A stretch of DNA of 64,000 nucleotides from Perognathus longimembris pacificus (taxonomy: Eukaryota; Chordata; Mammalia; Rodentia; Heteromyidae), in the NCBI RefSeq assembly GCF_023159225.1, contig NC_063188.1, positions 31,183,626 through 31,247,625 on the forward strand. Direction: 5' to 3'. Shown here in pieces: positions 45,495 through 58,540 of this stretch; the first letter of the stretch is position 1; the number at the start of each line of letters is the position of its first letter. Both the position numbers and the translations under genes were made by a program. The notes under the pieces were generated by a model, which saw only the letters and a program-made list of their open reading frames with translations, was not told the origin of the DNA and did no database searches.

Positions 45495-46950
45495 ATTGCC
45501 AGCTCCAGAGAAGCCTGACAGAATTTTCTTTCATTTTATGTCAGGTTCCATGTCTTACCTAATATTCACAATCTTTGAAAGGAAAAAAAGACACAACAGT
45601 TTTATTTTTTCTCTCTTCAGATAACTTTTCCATACCTCCCAATTCAAGTAGCACCAGTAGCTACATAACCTATATACCTCCAGCAGCTGGACAGAGGGGA
45701 GGTGACAGTCCAATCTGGAGATTGTACACACTTGCCAAGAAAAGGAACAGTTTTAGAACTTCTGGGGGATAAGATTCAGGCAGGATGACAGAATAGCAAG
45801 AGCCTAGCCACCCTACAGATGTATTTGCTGTTTTCAGTTGCATTTCCCCCCGATAGGGCATGTTGGGGAAGGAAGAGGGATTATCAAGGCCAAGCTGGTC
45901 TGGCATGATATCCCAACTCCTTGACTTGACAGTTTATATAGAGTTACCATCAGTGTTTCATTCAGTAAGCAGATCTGACTTTGAAGTTCCTAGCCTTTAC
46001 CACCATCACTGCCACCACTATCACCACCTCCACAAAATGTAATCCTGCCCTAACCCCAAGTCACTCCCCCACCATCATAAATTTTACATTCATGTTGAGG
46101 AAGCTTCCTAGGTGCTTAATCAAGAGCTAGAGTTCAATGAGCTTTAGCTCAATGGAAGCTAGCTGTGTGCCACAAGAGGGAAAAGTGGAAGAAGCTGCAG
46201 TGGGAGACAAAACCTCTGTCCTTCACCCATCCACACACTCCTACACTCACACACGTGCATAGGCACGCACGAACTACCGTTCAGGCAGTACAGTGGGCAA
46301 GAAAGGGCAAAGAATTGAGTATTATATAGTCCAAAAGACAAGACAAGATACTATCCAGGAATGAGACAGCCAGTTTGAGGCCCCTGACTGCAATGTGAAA
46401 CCTCTTGCTGCTGCTAGGTTTACAAACAAGCCCGTTGTCCTGTGTCTCCTAATATCATTTGTACTGAAGACCCCTTCTGGGAACTTGAGATTGGGTTCCA
46501 GCCCAATCTCCTCAGGCTTTCCCTTCAATTGGGAAGCTTCACTCCCTGGGGGTGTTTTTTTCTCCTCTTCTTTTTCAGTACTTCTACAGAATGTTCTATA
46601 GAGTCATTCATTAGAAAATGTTATTCCCTGCATCTTCATCTGTCAGGATTCTACCTTTCCTGCAAGGCCCAGAATAAATGCCATCTCCTCCATGAAACAC
46701 TACCGAATCCTACTCCCAACCCCACCAATAACAATATTTCAAAGCTTCTGAAATGACAAAAAGAAAAAAACCACCATAGCTGTAGTACTTAGTCTAGTCC
46801 AGGAATCAAACATCCATTTAACAAATGTATTTTGTAGCTTTTTTAGTTCACTAATTTTCTACTCTGTTTCTAATTGATGTAACCTCTGAAGTGCCTTCAC
46901 TATACACACAGCCTTACACAAACTAATAAAGCCAATATTCAACAAATTGT
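45495..46950 (+). other. CAPN6: CAPN6 3'UTR
   Basis: About 1.45 kb from the stop to AATAAA at 46,925-46,930. No SINE or L1 inside. A CACCA-rich run lies at 45,999-46,034. Frames in it (such as 46,442-46,756) have no family resemblance. The length suits the roughly 3.5 kb mRNA known for this gene. Confidence 0.8.
46925..46930 (+). terminator. CAPN6: AATAAA poly(A) signal of CAPN6
   Basis: First canonical hexamer after the stop codon in a good context, followed by AATATTCAACAAATTGTCTG. Confidence 0.75.
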
Positions 46951-48449
46951 CTGTTTGGACCTGAATTGATGGCAATAAGGAAATGGGAAGAGTGGCCATG
47001 TTTTGAGATGAATTTCTACTCCTGGAAGTAAGGATGGAGAGGGGTGGTTTATGAAAATTGAGGGCTGGAGGTATGGCTTTAGCAAGTTACCCTTTAGTTC
47101 AAAACCACCAAGAGGAACCCCCTCCCCCCCAAAAAAAATGTCAGAATCTTTACTAAACTTAAGCCCAGGTACAAGTCTGAATTCAGAGATCTTGGCTTTA
47201 CTGTGATGGTACACGTTCAGGTTTACAAGTCCATGGGTGGTGATGGTTGGAAGAATTAAGAGGGTCTTGCTTTTATATTATATTTTAGACAGTTCGGTAG
47301 TATTTGGGGTTACTCATCTTGAAACCCTTTTGAAAGCCAAAGTTACACTGGCTAGATCTTACACTGGCTAGGTCTAGATAATACCTCCCAAAAAGAGCAA
47401 ACTTCAACTTTTTCTCTCAGCATGTTCTTCAGAGCCAAGTGGACTTCACTGATTTGCTTATACATTCAATCTGCCTTCAGCCCATCTCAGAGTAGGTTAT
47501 GGAGGAGATGCCGCTCCTTTTCTCTGAAACCATGCTTCTTGAACTGAAAGGATCCCTAGCCAGGGAAAGGACCTCCAAAAGATTAGCTCATCAAAATAGC
47601 TATTGAATACAGTCTTCACTCTGTCCTCTACAGTGCCAATCCAGATCACATTAGGGGTTATATGTTATATATTTTTATTGGAAATAATATATCCCATACA
47701 GATAATGTAATCAGTGTATACGGTCACCAGATGGCACTATGATATTACAATTAAGCTCAAAGACACAGACACTTTTAAAGGGTATTTTTCCCTGAATGAA
47801 TATTAGAGAAGAAAAAGAACAAATAGTTTTTGATCATTTGCTCTACATTAGACTACATGCTCAGTGCTTTATATACATGATCTCATTTTAATGTCCATAA
47901 CAAACATATGATGTGCTGGTGTCCTTGGTTTTCAAAGACCAAGAAGTTAAGGAACACAGATAAAAGAGCTTATTGACAATTCCTCAGGACAATGGGTAAA
48001 TGATGTAGGATAATGTCCTTTGAATTCTGATCCTGGGCGTTTTCTATTAAAATATACTCTGCCCCCGAAAATGGTGATTTCGCATCTATATCTGCATTAC
48101 CAGCTGTATCTTTAGAATTCTGTATCAAAAACTGTACAAATAGTATACCAAATATTTCTCATCAGAATCTTAACACTTCATGCATGGATTATTTGTACAT
48201 AGACTTATTCCCCAAAGAAATCCAATGTAATAATACAATATGTCTTTGGAGCAACCAGTACGCATCTCAAAATAATTGTAATAAATGAAAGAAGCGAGGG
48301 AAATCAGTACATCCTGCTTGATTTCTCCAATCTAAAATCCAGAAAATATACCGCTGTATAATGGCAAAATATTATATATAATTGGTGGCATTGGAGGAAA
48401 ACAATAAAAGGTTCTGAAGAAACTCCTTCTGTATGTGTGTCTGTGTGTG
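46951..48449. other. Intergenic CAPN6-PAK3, no gene seen
   Basis: Unrecognised sequence; about 47,855-47,960 looks like an MIR-type relic (CTCAGTGCTTTATATACATG, ATCTCATTTTAATG). Confidence 0.5.
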
Positions 48450-48680
48450 TACTCGTGCATGCTGGTATGCTTCAACTCAGGGCCTAGGTACTGTCCCTTA
48501 GTTTTCACTGAAAGAACTACCCCATGAGTTATAACTCCACTTCTTGCTTTTTGGTGGTTAATTGGAGATAAGCATCTTGTGGACTTCCCTGCCTGTTCTG
48601 GCTTCAGACTATGACCCTCAGATCTCAGCCTTCTGAGTAGCTAGAATTACTGAAGTGAGTCACTAGCTCACAGCTATTCT
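48450..48680 (-). mobile_element. Composite SINE
   Basis: GCTTCAACTCAGGGCCTAG, GTGGTTAATTGGAGATAAG linker and TTCTGAGTAGCTAGAATTAC. Confidence 0.7.
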
Positions 48681-48689
48681 GGTATTTCT

Positions 48690-49090
48690 AATGCATGAGT
48701 TATTCAAAATGTGGCCTTTTATGCCTGGCTTCTTTACTTTAAATCAGTGTCTTCAAAGGTCATCAATAGAGTAGCATGACTCTACACTTCACTTGAATAA
48801 TTTTTTAATGCATGATGCACCACATTTTGACTTACTAACACACTGTTGATGAAAGTGGGTTGTTCCAGTTTGTCCCATTATGAATAATTCTACTGTGAAT
48901 GTTTGTGTATGAGTTTTGTGTGGATGTGTGTTTTAATTTTCTTGAACATAATTAGTAAGTCTTTAGGAAATATTGTTTTCTAAGATACCATTTTTCATTC
49001 CCATCTTTGCTTTGAGGGTTCAGACTTCTCAAAAAACTTGGCAGTATTTTTATTATCTCTTTTTAATGCTTCCTTCCTAGTGGGTAGTTT
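48690..49090 (-). mobile_element. Old L1 3'-end relic
   Basis: Reverse-oriented L1 text: 'GATGCACCACATTTTGACTT', 'GGGTTGTTCCAGTTTGTCCC', 'ATTATGAATAATTCTACTGT'. Confidence 0.55.
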
Positions 49091-49267
49091 TATATAAAAT
49101 ACATATTTTATATACTACGCTGTATAATAGGTTGCTTTGATAGTCATACTGTGAAATCATTACTACAGTCAAGCAAATTATATCCATTTTTCTCTCACAG
49201 GCATTATTTCAGTGTAAGTGAAATCTATTCTTTTAGCAAACCTTTAATAAAGAACATGACATTTTTT

Positions 49268-49475
49268 TGTGGTACTGGGATTTGAAGTCAGTGCCATGTG
49301 CTCATTTAAAGCGATACTCTACCACCTGAATCATATACGACCCTTACTTTTTGCTGGTTATTTTTGAGATGGACTCTAGCAAACTTTTCTGTCCAAGCTG
49401 GCTTTGAACTGATATCCTCTGGATCTCAGCCTCACCTCATGAGTAGCTAGGATAAAAGGCATGGTCACTGAGAAC
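49268..49475 (-). mobile_element. Older composite SINE
   Basis: GTGGTACTGGGATTTGAAG, CTACCACCTGAATCATA, then TTTTGAGATGGACTCTAGC and ATGAGTAGCTAGGATAAAAG. Confidence 0.55.
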
Positions 49476-49539
49476 TTCATTCAATAGTTTGTTTAACTGT
49501 AATTATTATGGTGTATAGTAAACCTCTAGATTTATTCAT

Positions 49540-49720
49540 TATGCTAAGTGAAGAAGTTGGTCACAGCAAAAAATATTTATGATATTACTTATATGTGGAC
49601 TCTAAAAAGGGTCAAATACCTAGCAAAAGAGTAGACTGGGGGTTACAAGTACAATAAGGTGGGAGAAATGGAGAGGTGATCGTCAAGCACTACAAAGTTA
49701 GTTATGTAACATCAGTAAAT
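49540..49720 (+). mobile_element. L1 3'-end relic, + strand
   Basis: 'TACTTATATGTGGACTCTAA', 'AGACTGGGGGTTACAAGTAC' and 'TGGAGAGGTGATCGTCAAG' are typical of L1 ORF2/3'UTR junctions. Confidence 0.5.
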
Positions 49721-49744
49721 CTTATTTGTCTTTGTTTTGCATTT

Positions 49745-50280
49745 GCCTGAAGGATTAATGATGTTGATATTCTCATTAGTGATTTATACACCTTCTTTGA
49801 AAAAGAACTATTCAGATCTTTTGCCCATTTTGCATTGAGGTATTTGTCTTTTCATTATTGTGATGTAGGAATTATTTACATATTTGAGATCTAAGTTGTT
49901 TAACAATATTTGGTTTGCAAAGCATTTTCTCCCATCCTGTGGGTTGTCTTTTTCTTGATATGGTCCTGTGGAGCACTTTGATGATGTCACATTAATCTTT
50001 TTTTCTACTATTTATGGTTTTGATGTAATACCTAAAAAATTAGTGCTGACACCAATATCACAAAGATTTATGCCTCTATGTTCTTCTAAAGGTTTGAAGT
50101 TTAGGGTTTTTTTTATAGAGTTTAGGAGTTAGTTTTTATAAAGTTTAGGAGTTAGTTTTGAAGTTTAGGGCCTCAGATCCATTTTGAATTATTCTTGTGT
50201 ATGGAATGTAACAAGAGTTTAAATTCATCCTTCTGATTATGGCTATCAAGTAGTCCCAGGACCATTTGTTGAAAAATGCT
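49745..50280 (-). mobile_element. Old L1 internal relic
   Basis: 'CAGATCTTTTGCCCATTTTG', 'GCATTTTCTCCCATCCTGTG' and 'GTCCCAGGACCATTTGTTGA' are reverse-complement L1 ORF2 text. A short tandem duplication of a TTTAGGAGTTAGTTTT unit lies at about 50,120-50,165. Confidence 0.6.
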
Positions 50281-50475
50281 TGGATTTCTCACTTGGGTGG
50301 TAAAGAGAGTGAGCATAATGAAAGGATCTATTCTGAAACATATGAGACAATGCTTTGGGCAATTTGAAGAACAAAGATCTTTGAGACATACTAATGGAGA
50401 GTTTCAGTAGAGGGATATAGTTACAGTGAGTTTTTAGAGCTTAAATGAGATATATGGGCTGGAGATATGAATTTT

Positions 50476-51359
50476 TTTATATTTAATATAGTGTACTATA
50501 ATTTTTTAATTTTTATTGTCAAACTGATGTACAGAGAGGATACATTTTCATACATTAGGCGTTGGATACATTTCTTGTACTGTTTGTTACCTCCTCCCTC
50601 ATTCCTCCTCCCCCTCCCCCTTTCCCTTTCTCCCATAAGTTGTTCAGTTGATTTACACCAAACAGTTTTGCAAGTATTGCTTTTGCAGTCATTTGTCTTT
50701 TTACCCTGTGTCTCTCGATTTTGCTATTCGCTTTCAATTTCCTAGTTCTAATACCAGTATACACAGTTTCCAATGTACTCAGATATGATACAGAGATAGA
50801 GCAGGTACAACCACAGGAAGGGGATATAAGAGGATCATCAATAATAGATGCTACGGTTTCACATGGAATGTTGAAAGTAATTACAACAGTGGTATACAGT
50901 CGTTTCCATAACATGGAGTTCATTTCACTTGGCATCATCTTATGTGTTCATAAGGGTATAGCTATTGGGCTCTTGTGATCCTCTGCTTTGACTAGCCTAA
51001 ACCTGTACTAATTATTCCCTATGAGGGAGACCATAGAGTCCATGTTTCTTTGGGTCTGGTTCACTTCACTTAGTATAATTTTTTCCAAGTCCTTCCGTTT
51101 CCTTACGAATGGGGCAATGTCATTCTTTCTGATAGAAGCATAAAATTCCATTGTGTATATGCACCACATTTTCCTGATCCATTTGTCTACTGTGGGGCAT
51201 CTGGGTTGGTTCCATTTTCTAGCTATGACAAATTGTGCTGCAATGAGCATTGTTGTGCTGGTGGCTTTAATGTGTTCTTGTTTGTGGTCTTTTGGGTAGA
51301 TGCCTAAAAGTGGGGCTGCTGGGTCATAGGGTAGCTCTACGTTTAGCCTTCTGAGGAAT
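50476..51359 (-). mobile_element. 5'-truncated L1 with exact 15-bp target-site duplication
   Basis: On - strand the 5' part encodes a decayed L1 ORF2p C-terminus, with LPYDPAAPLLGIYPKD, ARKWNQPRCPTVDKWIRKMW and IYTMEFYASIRKND. The 3'UTR and A-rich end follow (T-rich on + at 50,476-50,520). GGAGATATGAATTTT is duplicated exactly at 50,461-50,475 and 51,360-51,374. The frame is open for most of 51,008-51,360 but is only the last fraction of ORF2, so the copy is inactive. Confidence 0.9.
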
Positions 51360-51569
51360 GGAGATATGAATTTTAGAGTTACAATATAGGTGGAAACTAG
51401 AGATATAGTATGGATAAAACAGATCACAGAAGTATCCTGGGAAACACTCACATATAAGAAATAAGTGGGATGCTAAAAGCGAATTAGAGAACTTGAAACT
51501 AGGAAGGGAGGACAATGATCTGGTAAGAATGGTGATAGAACCAAAAGACCATAGTTTCAAGGAAGAAAC

Positions 51570-52230
51570 TAAATTTTCCTTCATCCAACTAAACTTTATT
51601 GTTGTGTGTCTGGGAATGACAACCCTATTGGAGTTTACATTCATCTGGAAGGAATCAAGGAACAAGCATAATTAATAAATATCTGGCAGAGTCTTATAGA
51701 AGATTTGAAGAAAAGCACAACCATAGTTCTGATTAGGGGTGTTAAATTTAAATGGAAATATCAGCATGTTCCTCATTGAAAAATAAAACACTGAAGAAAG
51801 ACATGTAGAAAATGAGAGATGAATATGGATTACTGATGGAAGATTGTTCCATCTGAAGACATAAGCCATCACATAAGCTTGAAGAAAATCACATTTTGTG
51901 AAATAGCAAAGGAACCAATATGCCCAGAACAGAATGAGAAAGGGGGCAGAATTGAAAATAATAGTGAAAAGGCAAGAGAGGTACATGCACAGAGAGGCTT
52001 TGGCCAACTTCACTATCAAGAGTTTGTCTTTACTCTGAGAGAAATATGGAATCATTAGAGGATTATCATTTACATTGAGTGCTCTGTCAAATATACAGAT
52101 CAATGTATAAATTAAAATAAAAAGGCAATAGACTGGTTAAGAGGCTATACAACAATCCAAGCAAGGACAAAGATAGCTTGGCTCAGATTGACTGTAGTGA
52201 AGGTAGTGGGAAGTGAACAGACCACACACA
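51570..52230 (+). repeat. Ancient interspersed repeat relic
   Basis: Same old element as 4,200-5,060, here with 'CCTATTGGAGTTTACATTCA', 'AGGCTTTGGCCAACTTCACT' and 'GCTATACAACAATCCAAGC'. Confidence 0.4.
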
Positions 52231-52802
52231 CAGACAATCATATGGTTTCTTTTTATTCAGCTTATTTGAAGTGCAAATTAGATATGATAAATCACCTACT
52301 TTTAGTTTTCTTTTTTTGGAGAGGGGGCAGACTCACAGAGCCCACTTCCCCTACTAGAGTCCTCAGGACAATTAGATTTTTAAAATAATGATACTGTAAG
52401 AGGAAAGTCTCTTTTCAACTTTTGAATCATTGGCTTCAATTCACTCAGAGCAATGGATATAAATGAAGGTATTCCAGTCAACTAAGACTTTTTGAAAGAT
52501 GAATAGTAATAACAACTCTTATCTAATGAATATGTACGACATGGCAGAATAAACATGCTGATAGATTAACTTTTTAATTCTTTACAAACTTTAATTTGTT
52601 TAACTCTCATTAAAATGGAGAAAATTAATACTTAGAGGGATATGAAATGTCATTATAGGCATGACATCTGAGCTCTTAAAATTATTTTTGCATATATTCA
52701 TTATACAAACGGATTTCATTATGCTTCAAATCTAAACTCTTAATTCCAAAGTAATTCAGAAATTCAACTGAGTTGAAAGCATGTGATCCAGTTAAGTTGA
52801 AG

Positions 52803-53030
52803 CAAGAAAAGAGGCCTATAATCCTGGCTACTCAGATGTTTGAGATTTGAGGATGGTGGTTCAAAGCCATCCCAGGCAGGAAAGTCTGTAATACTCTTAT
52901 CTCAAATTAACCAACAAAATTATGGAAGTGGAGCTGTGGCTCAAGTGCCAGCATTGAGTGTAAAAGCTAAAGGACAGTGTCCAGCCCCTGAGTTCAAGCC
53001 TCATTGCTGATACACATACACACAGAGGAA
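52803..53030 (+). mobile_element. Composite SINE
   Basis: CCTATAATCCTGGCTACTCA, GGTTCAAAGCCATCCCAGGC, TCTTATCTCAAATTAACCA linker, GTGGCTCAAGTGCCAGC and GTTCAAGCCTCATTGCTG. Confidence 0.8.
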
Positions 53031-53330
53031 TAAAGCTTGTATGTAAGTACTGTGAACTTAGAAACAATCCATGAACATTTGCTAAGATATAGTATACAGT
53101 TGCAGGGAAATGGTATGTATCCACTTAAGTGAAAACATATAATCATACATGCACACATACACCGTAAAGGGAACACTAGAACACATTACCAGTAATAATG
53201 ATAGAATAAACTTCCACCTTGAGTGTTAAGTTTGTTCTTGAGTTTTAAGGACTTAAGAGTGTCTAAACCTGACTCCAGAATGCATTTAGTAGCTTTCAAT
53301 GAGTTTTGCTGTCACGTAGTCACATTTAGA

Positions 53331-53369
53331 TGAGATTGGGCGCGTTCAGGGTGGTATGGCCGTAGAGAT
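53331..53369 (-). pseudogene. 3'-truncated (tailless) 5S rRNA retropseudogene fragment with exact 15-bp TSD
   Basis: On the - strand, 53,366 to 53,332 reads TCTACGGCCATACCACCCTG and continues AACGCGCCCAATCTC. This equals the 5' end of vertebrate 5S rRNA (about nucleotides 2-36) with one substitution (GATCTC to AATCTC). GTAGTCACATTTAGA is repeated exactly at 53,316-53,330 and 53,370-53,384. It lacks the rest of 5S and any A tail. Two or three extra bases sit at each junction. Not a functional gene. Confidence 0.85.
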
Positions 53370-53399
53370 GTAGTCACATTTAGAAATGATTTTTGAAAG

Positions 53400-53475
53400 A
53401 AATTATCTTTAGAAGAAATGCCCACAGTTCTTGGTATATAGCAGAAGCCCAATAAATGCTTCTTAATGGAATGAG
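53400..53475 (+). mobile_element. L2 3'-end relic
   Basis: 'GTTCTTGGTATATAGCAGAA' and 'CCCAATAAATGCTTCTTAAT' then GAATGAG, the L2 3' signature. Confidence 0.5.
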
Positions 53476-53912
53476 TTACTGGGTGAGTGAAGATTCTTAG
53501 TAATGCAGTAATGCAGTCCATGAAACCAGACAGAAGGCAAAAACTAAAGGTTATGCAGATGACTTTATACGTTCAGAATTTCAAGCAGAAGGACAAAATA
53601 ATTCATTGTACGTGCTTTCTTTTTGTGGTTTTCTTTTGCCTACCTTTGGAATCCATCAGGTTTTGTTCTGAGTTAAGTACATATATGTGCTTTTTGATCT
53701 ATTGCCTATCAAGTCAAGAAAGAGACTGAGTAATTGATTGGCAAAGTCTGCAGGGTGTTTCCTGTATTGCTCATGTGGTTCTGTATGTATGACCTGCATA
53801 CCAGTGAGATAATGCTACCCTAAAATCTGTGAAGTTGGTAAAATGATTAATGAGAAGGGGGTTGGCAGGAATATGACAGAAGAGAGAAGCCCAGCTTATT
53901 GATGTTTGTCAT

Positions 53913-53918
53913 TTTATT
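53913..53918 (-). terminator. PAK3: AATAAA poly(A) signal, candidate PAK3 3' end
   Basis: TTTATT on + is AATAAA on -. It lies at the edge where recognisable repeats resume, which supports it as the distal end; internal sites may also be used. Confidence 0.45.
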
Positions 53919-56900
53919 TGCAATACTTTAGGTCCAAGTTTCAAACTGCAATATTTTTACACTCAAGACACAGTCATGCACAATCCATATTTCAATTTTC
54001 TATTGCTTCAACCACAATTTAAAATAACAATAACAGAAACCTTTAAAACAATTGAATGCTGAGGTCAGAAGGATGGAACCATACCATCAGCAAGTCCACA
54101 AAAAAAATAACTTACTTAAAAATCAAACAAAAGACCATAAATATCTTTAATCCAAAGTTACAGAAGAATTTTCACTACACATGGGTTTACAGATAACACA
54201 TCTTGACAAAAGTAACATATAGCCAAATGAGATACAATTCTGATAAACAATGAAAATGTAGATCCTCTTCAACTTATTTTATCTGGATGTTGTGAGTCTA
54301 ATCTCAGTAAGTATCAGTACCATTGTGATCTGGCTCTTAACAGCTGATAAATATTGAGATTTAAAATTCAACCCTTTAGTGGTTGTAGGATTCTGTGAAA
54401 GATCTTAGCATATAGTGTATGTAGGTTCATAAAGCACACCACATATAAGCACACACATTGAACTTGAATTTTGTACTTGGGGCTGGTTGGCACTCTGCAG
54501 TAGCCAGGCAATTGGGACCATCCACTGGTTAACTTGCACTTTACTCTTTTACCAGCACGTGCTCATACAACTGTGCAATCACTGACAGAGTTGTCATAAG
54601 GAATACTATCGTTGTTCCCAACAAGTTAACTTGTCAACACGTCTTAAAGCAAAAGACATGCTACTATCTTTTTCATTTCTTTTTGCAACTTGTAAGTGCT
54701 TAGGTCCACACTTTGTATTCTCAGCCTTTAAAATGCATGAGTTCTGCCATCTTGTGCCACTTTAGGGCTTAACTCAACAAGGCCTAGCAATGCTTCATAG
54801 GAAAGGAGAGACCCAAGTACAGTTCTATTCTACCAAATGTGACAATGTATTTCTGTTCTAGTAGCAAATACTGGCCACAGCTTAATGAAAACCAGACTTT
54901 ACATACAAAGAGTATAAAAAATGAAAACTGGGAACACTCAACAGTAAAAGGACATTAAAACAAGAACAAAATAATTTTCAATAAACTGGAAGGCTGCCAC
55001 AAGTTTTTTTAAAACAACATTTCTTATTATTATATCAACTTCATTGTTTGTAAAATAAGAGACCCAAGTCTATGCATGTGATATTTGCTATCACATTAGC
55101 AGGTTTAAATTTGCAAGGCAATCTATTATAAAATATAATATTTTAGTTTTTGAAAAGACCTTGGAGGGTAACCACTCCAATATTCACATTTTACACAAAG
55201 AAATAGCCTTGGAAAGGTTAAGTGACTGTCCAAGGTCACACAGTAAGTAAGTTAGGAATAAAGCCCATATTAGAATTCAGATGTCCTTACTAGGCTAGTA
55301 TCACTTGTACTACATCTGGGACAGTCTGTGGTACATAACTGAAGAGCATAGTACCCGCCTTACTGTTGGCATTACGGGACAGCATTCACTTGATGGCAGC
55401 TTCTGAAGGAGACACTGATGCACTAACCAGATCTATAAGTTAATCTTGCACATTCAACCAAATTAAGTGGCAGTAAATGCTACAAGTTAAATAGTATACT
55501 TAGTATGCCAAGGTGTGCATGTGGCAGTGATATCTCAGTTCCCACATTTGCAGATTCACTTACCTAATGTTTAATAATAAAAAGACATTCCCAATGCAGA
55601 TGAATGAGAGGTTGGGTTAGATATATTGGGTCACTCACTAAAAGAGTCTGGACAAGAAAATGAGTGAAAAAATAAAAGCTAACCAAGAGAAATATTGTAA
55701 CAGAAATAAATCTTTTATGAAAAATTCTTTCATAGGAAAAATAATTCCATTATTTCCAAGGCCCCATGTATTTCCTTCCAAAACCACATGCAAATATATG
55801 TTCAGAATTGTGTGTTAAGTTCACTCAAAATCCTAGGCCCATTAGGCTGTCAGTTTATAAACAATGAACTTCAAGTCCTATTGCTCTGAGACTGGGAGAT
55901 GCTCGCACCATTAGCCATACTTTTGTTTAACTAAAGATTAATCACAAATGGTTCAAAAAGGGACCGCAAGTTTCAACCAGGATATTAGGATTATGACTTC
56001 CATAAGAATGGCTTGTTTAAAAGCCTGTGAGTTTTCTAGGTATAAGGTCTGCTTTTAATGAAACTTAGTATTATTCATGAGGCCATTCATTATTGAACTC
56101 ATCACCCAAAACTTCTTTAGTGAAGGAGAAGGAAATTCCTCTCTTTTGGTAGATGCTCTCCCTTTCTCTTAAAAAGACAATAACTGCATGGATCAATAAC
56201 TTAGCAGTACAAAATTATATAGAGACCATTCTAAGCCAAAGGGAATAAGACTGTAATTGAATGCCCACAGGCACAGAAAATTCTAAAGATTTGTTGTAAT
56301 AATTTCAGTCAGGTTTTAACTGCAAGTCATAATTTCTCTTGAAATCAGTGGGGCCCTCTCTACAGGCCATCAATAGAAGAATCTTACCCGAATGATATAA
56401 AATCTTTTGGGATGAGAAAATGGTACCTGAACTTTTGGTACAACAATCCAGAAAGATAGCACTGGAAAAAATATCATCAAAGGGACTAATCAAATAGTCA
56501 CACCTCCAGTCCAAAACAAGCACAATAGACACCTGGATGCCATGCCAAAGCAGAGGGCAGCTATTTTAAAGCAGAAGGATGTATCTGGAATTGTAATAAT
56601 GACATCTCCCTAGCTTTGACTTAGTTAATTGTCTCCTAAGAAAGCACGTTCCATACCTGAGCGCGTGCCAACCTCAGCACCCAGGCAAGTATAAAGCCTA
56701 TGAAATATTTGTAACTAGCAAATATCTGTGCCCTGCATGCTCTGGGCTCTGGCCAGAAGACATCTGCTTCTAACATCTTTTCTATGTTTCTATGTTTTCC
56801 TTTCTGATGTTAACTCATCACAAAGTAATATTATAACAATATCAAAGAAAATTCAGAAAGAAATTTTTTATATAATTGCACCACCCTAACACAACTGATT

Positions 56901-58474
56901 TCAATTTTCTGCATTTTCAGTCCTGTCCATATGCACACTCATTTTTTTTACATAGTTGTAATCCCTGTTTATGTGATTTAAAGGTGACTTTGTAGAATCT
57001 CTCTAAGAACTGGCAGCCTAAATAGAAAGAATTCATTAAGCAAAGGAATATAATTATTTACATGACCTTTGAGCTGAGAAATATCATTTATAGACAAACA
57101 TCTCAAACTATCAAAACAGTTATATAGACAACAGGAAGCAATTTTATATTTCTTTTTCTTTTAGCAATGGAATGTGCTTCATAGGGGAAGGATAGATGTG
57201 AGGACCAAGTGGTGAAAAATCAAACATTGGTGTGCAATTCACAAGCCTGAAAGGAATTTGAATAACACAATTAAAGAATAAATACTTGAGTTAAATCTTG
57301 TCATGTGACTTGGCCATCCAGTAGCCAAAATGGAACACGGACACACGAATATTTACAATGACACATAGACAAGATCAGCAAGAACGAAGTCATTACCCAA
57401 CATGGTGACTGATTTGAGGGGACTGTATCATCCCAAAATCCTCACAGGATTATGACAACGCACCGGATCCTTGCTACGACATTCGTGTTCTATTCTTTCT
57501 TAAATAAATAATCTCTACTGTGCTTCTCACCCTTCCCTGATTTTCCCACTGCCCTATCCTATCTCTGGATATTTTGGAATCAACATTCGACCATGTGCCC
57601 TCACTATCTCAGGGCACTGTAACAGCATTAAAGATCTGGACAGACTCATCTCTGTCAAGATGAGTTTTTAAAAATCTAAGGAAAGGGAATAAACTTAACT
57701 ATCTGGAGTCCAAGTTGTGTAAGGGTTCCTTTGTGAATCCTTCAGCATCACTTTTGGCACGAGAAACAGCTTCTCTTTAATACTTATTAGTAATATACAT
57801 AACTCTCCAGCACAGGGAAGGGGCTTTAAAAGCTGCTCTCATTTGAACATTTACATGTAGATAAATCTGTAAGAGCAATGCCAATTGGGGTATATCATTT
57901 AGTATTTGTACCAAGTAATGGTAAGTAAGTAGCTGGCTCCTCATTGTTAATAAGCTGAACTGAAAGCAGAAGGAGAAGCCATTTCTCTGAAAGACCATTA
58001 CTCCAGGGTCTTTAAATATATAAGGGATGCTAATTGACAACTAGAACTTCCAACCAGGTGATATAGGCTCTCTCTACTGGCAACACATAGTCACCAAACT
58101 ATTGAATTTGATTTGCACCCCAAGTATTTAATTGAATTCCCTGGCACTATGAGTGAAAAATCCTTTGATTTTTAAATAGAACAGAAATTAAGGCCTCTGT
58201 CTCTTATTAGAGCAGTGTGGCATTATAATGTTAAGCGAAGACACATCTTTACAAAGTATAACATAGTATGCTTCAAATTAATATTATCATTTGATTTTCT
58301 TTACACATTTATTAATCCCACTGTGGATATTGTCATGGGGGGAGGGGTGTCAAGCCCCTTAAACTTTTTATAGTCTAGGAAAATAGGAAACCCATCAGTG
58401 GTATCTTCTAAACATGAATATGTGCATTATATGGTTAGCAGAATTCTAAAGAAAGTGCTTTCATTTTAAGAAAA

Positions 58475-58540
58475 TGATGGATGGATGGATGGATGGATGG
58501 ATGGATGGATGGATGGATGGATGACTGAGTGGATGGATGA
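58475..58540. repeat. (GGAT)n microsatellite
   Basis: Pure ATGG/GGAT units to 58,523, then an imperfect continuation. Within the inferred PAK3 3'UTR. Confidence 0.95.

Noticed and set aside
51008..51451. 147-codon - strand frame resembling a real protein
   Set aside because: It is the C-terminal tail of L1 ORF2p inside a 5'-truncated L1, not a host gene.
58475..58540. Regular short repeats considered as a CRISPR-like array
   Set aside because: Pure tetranucleotide microsatellite with no spacers, in a mammalian 3'UTR; no cas-like genes anywhere.
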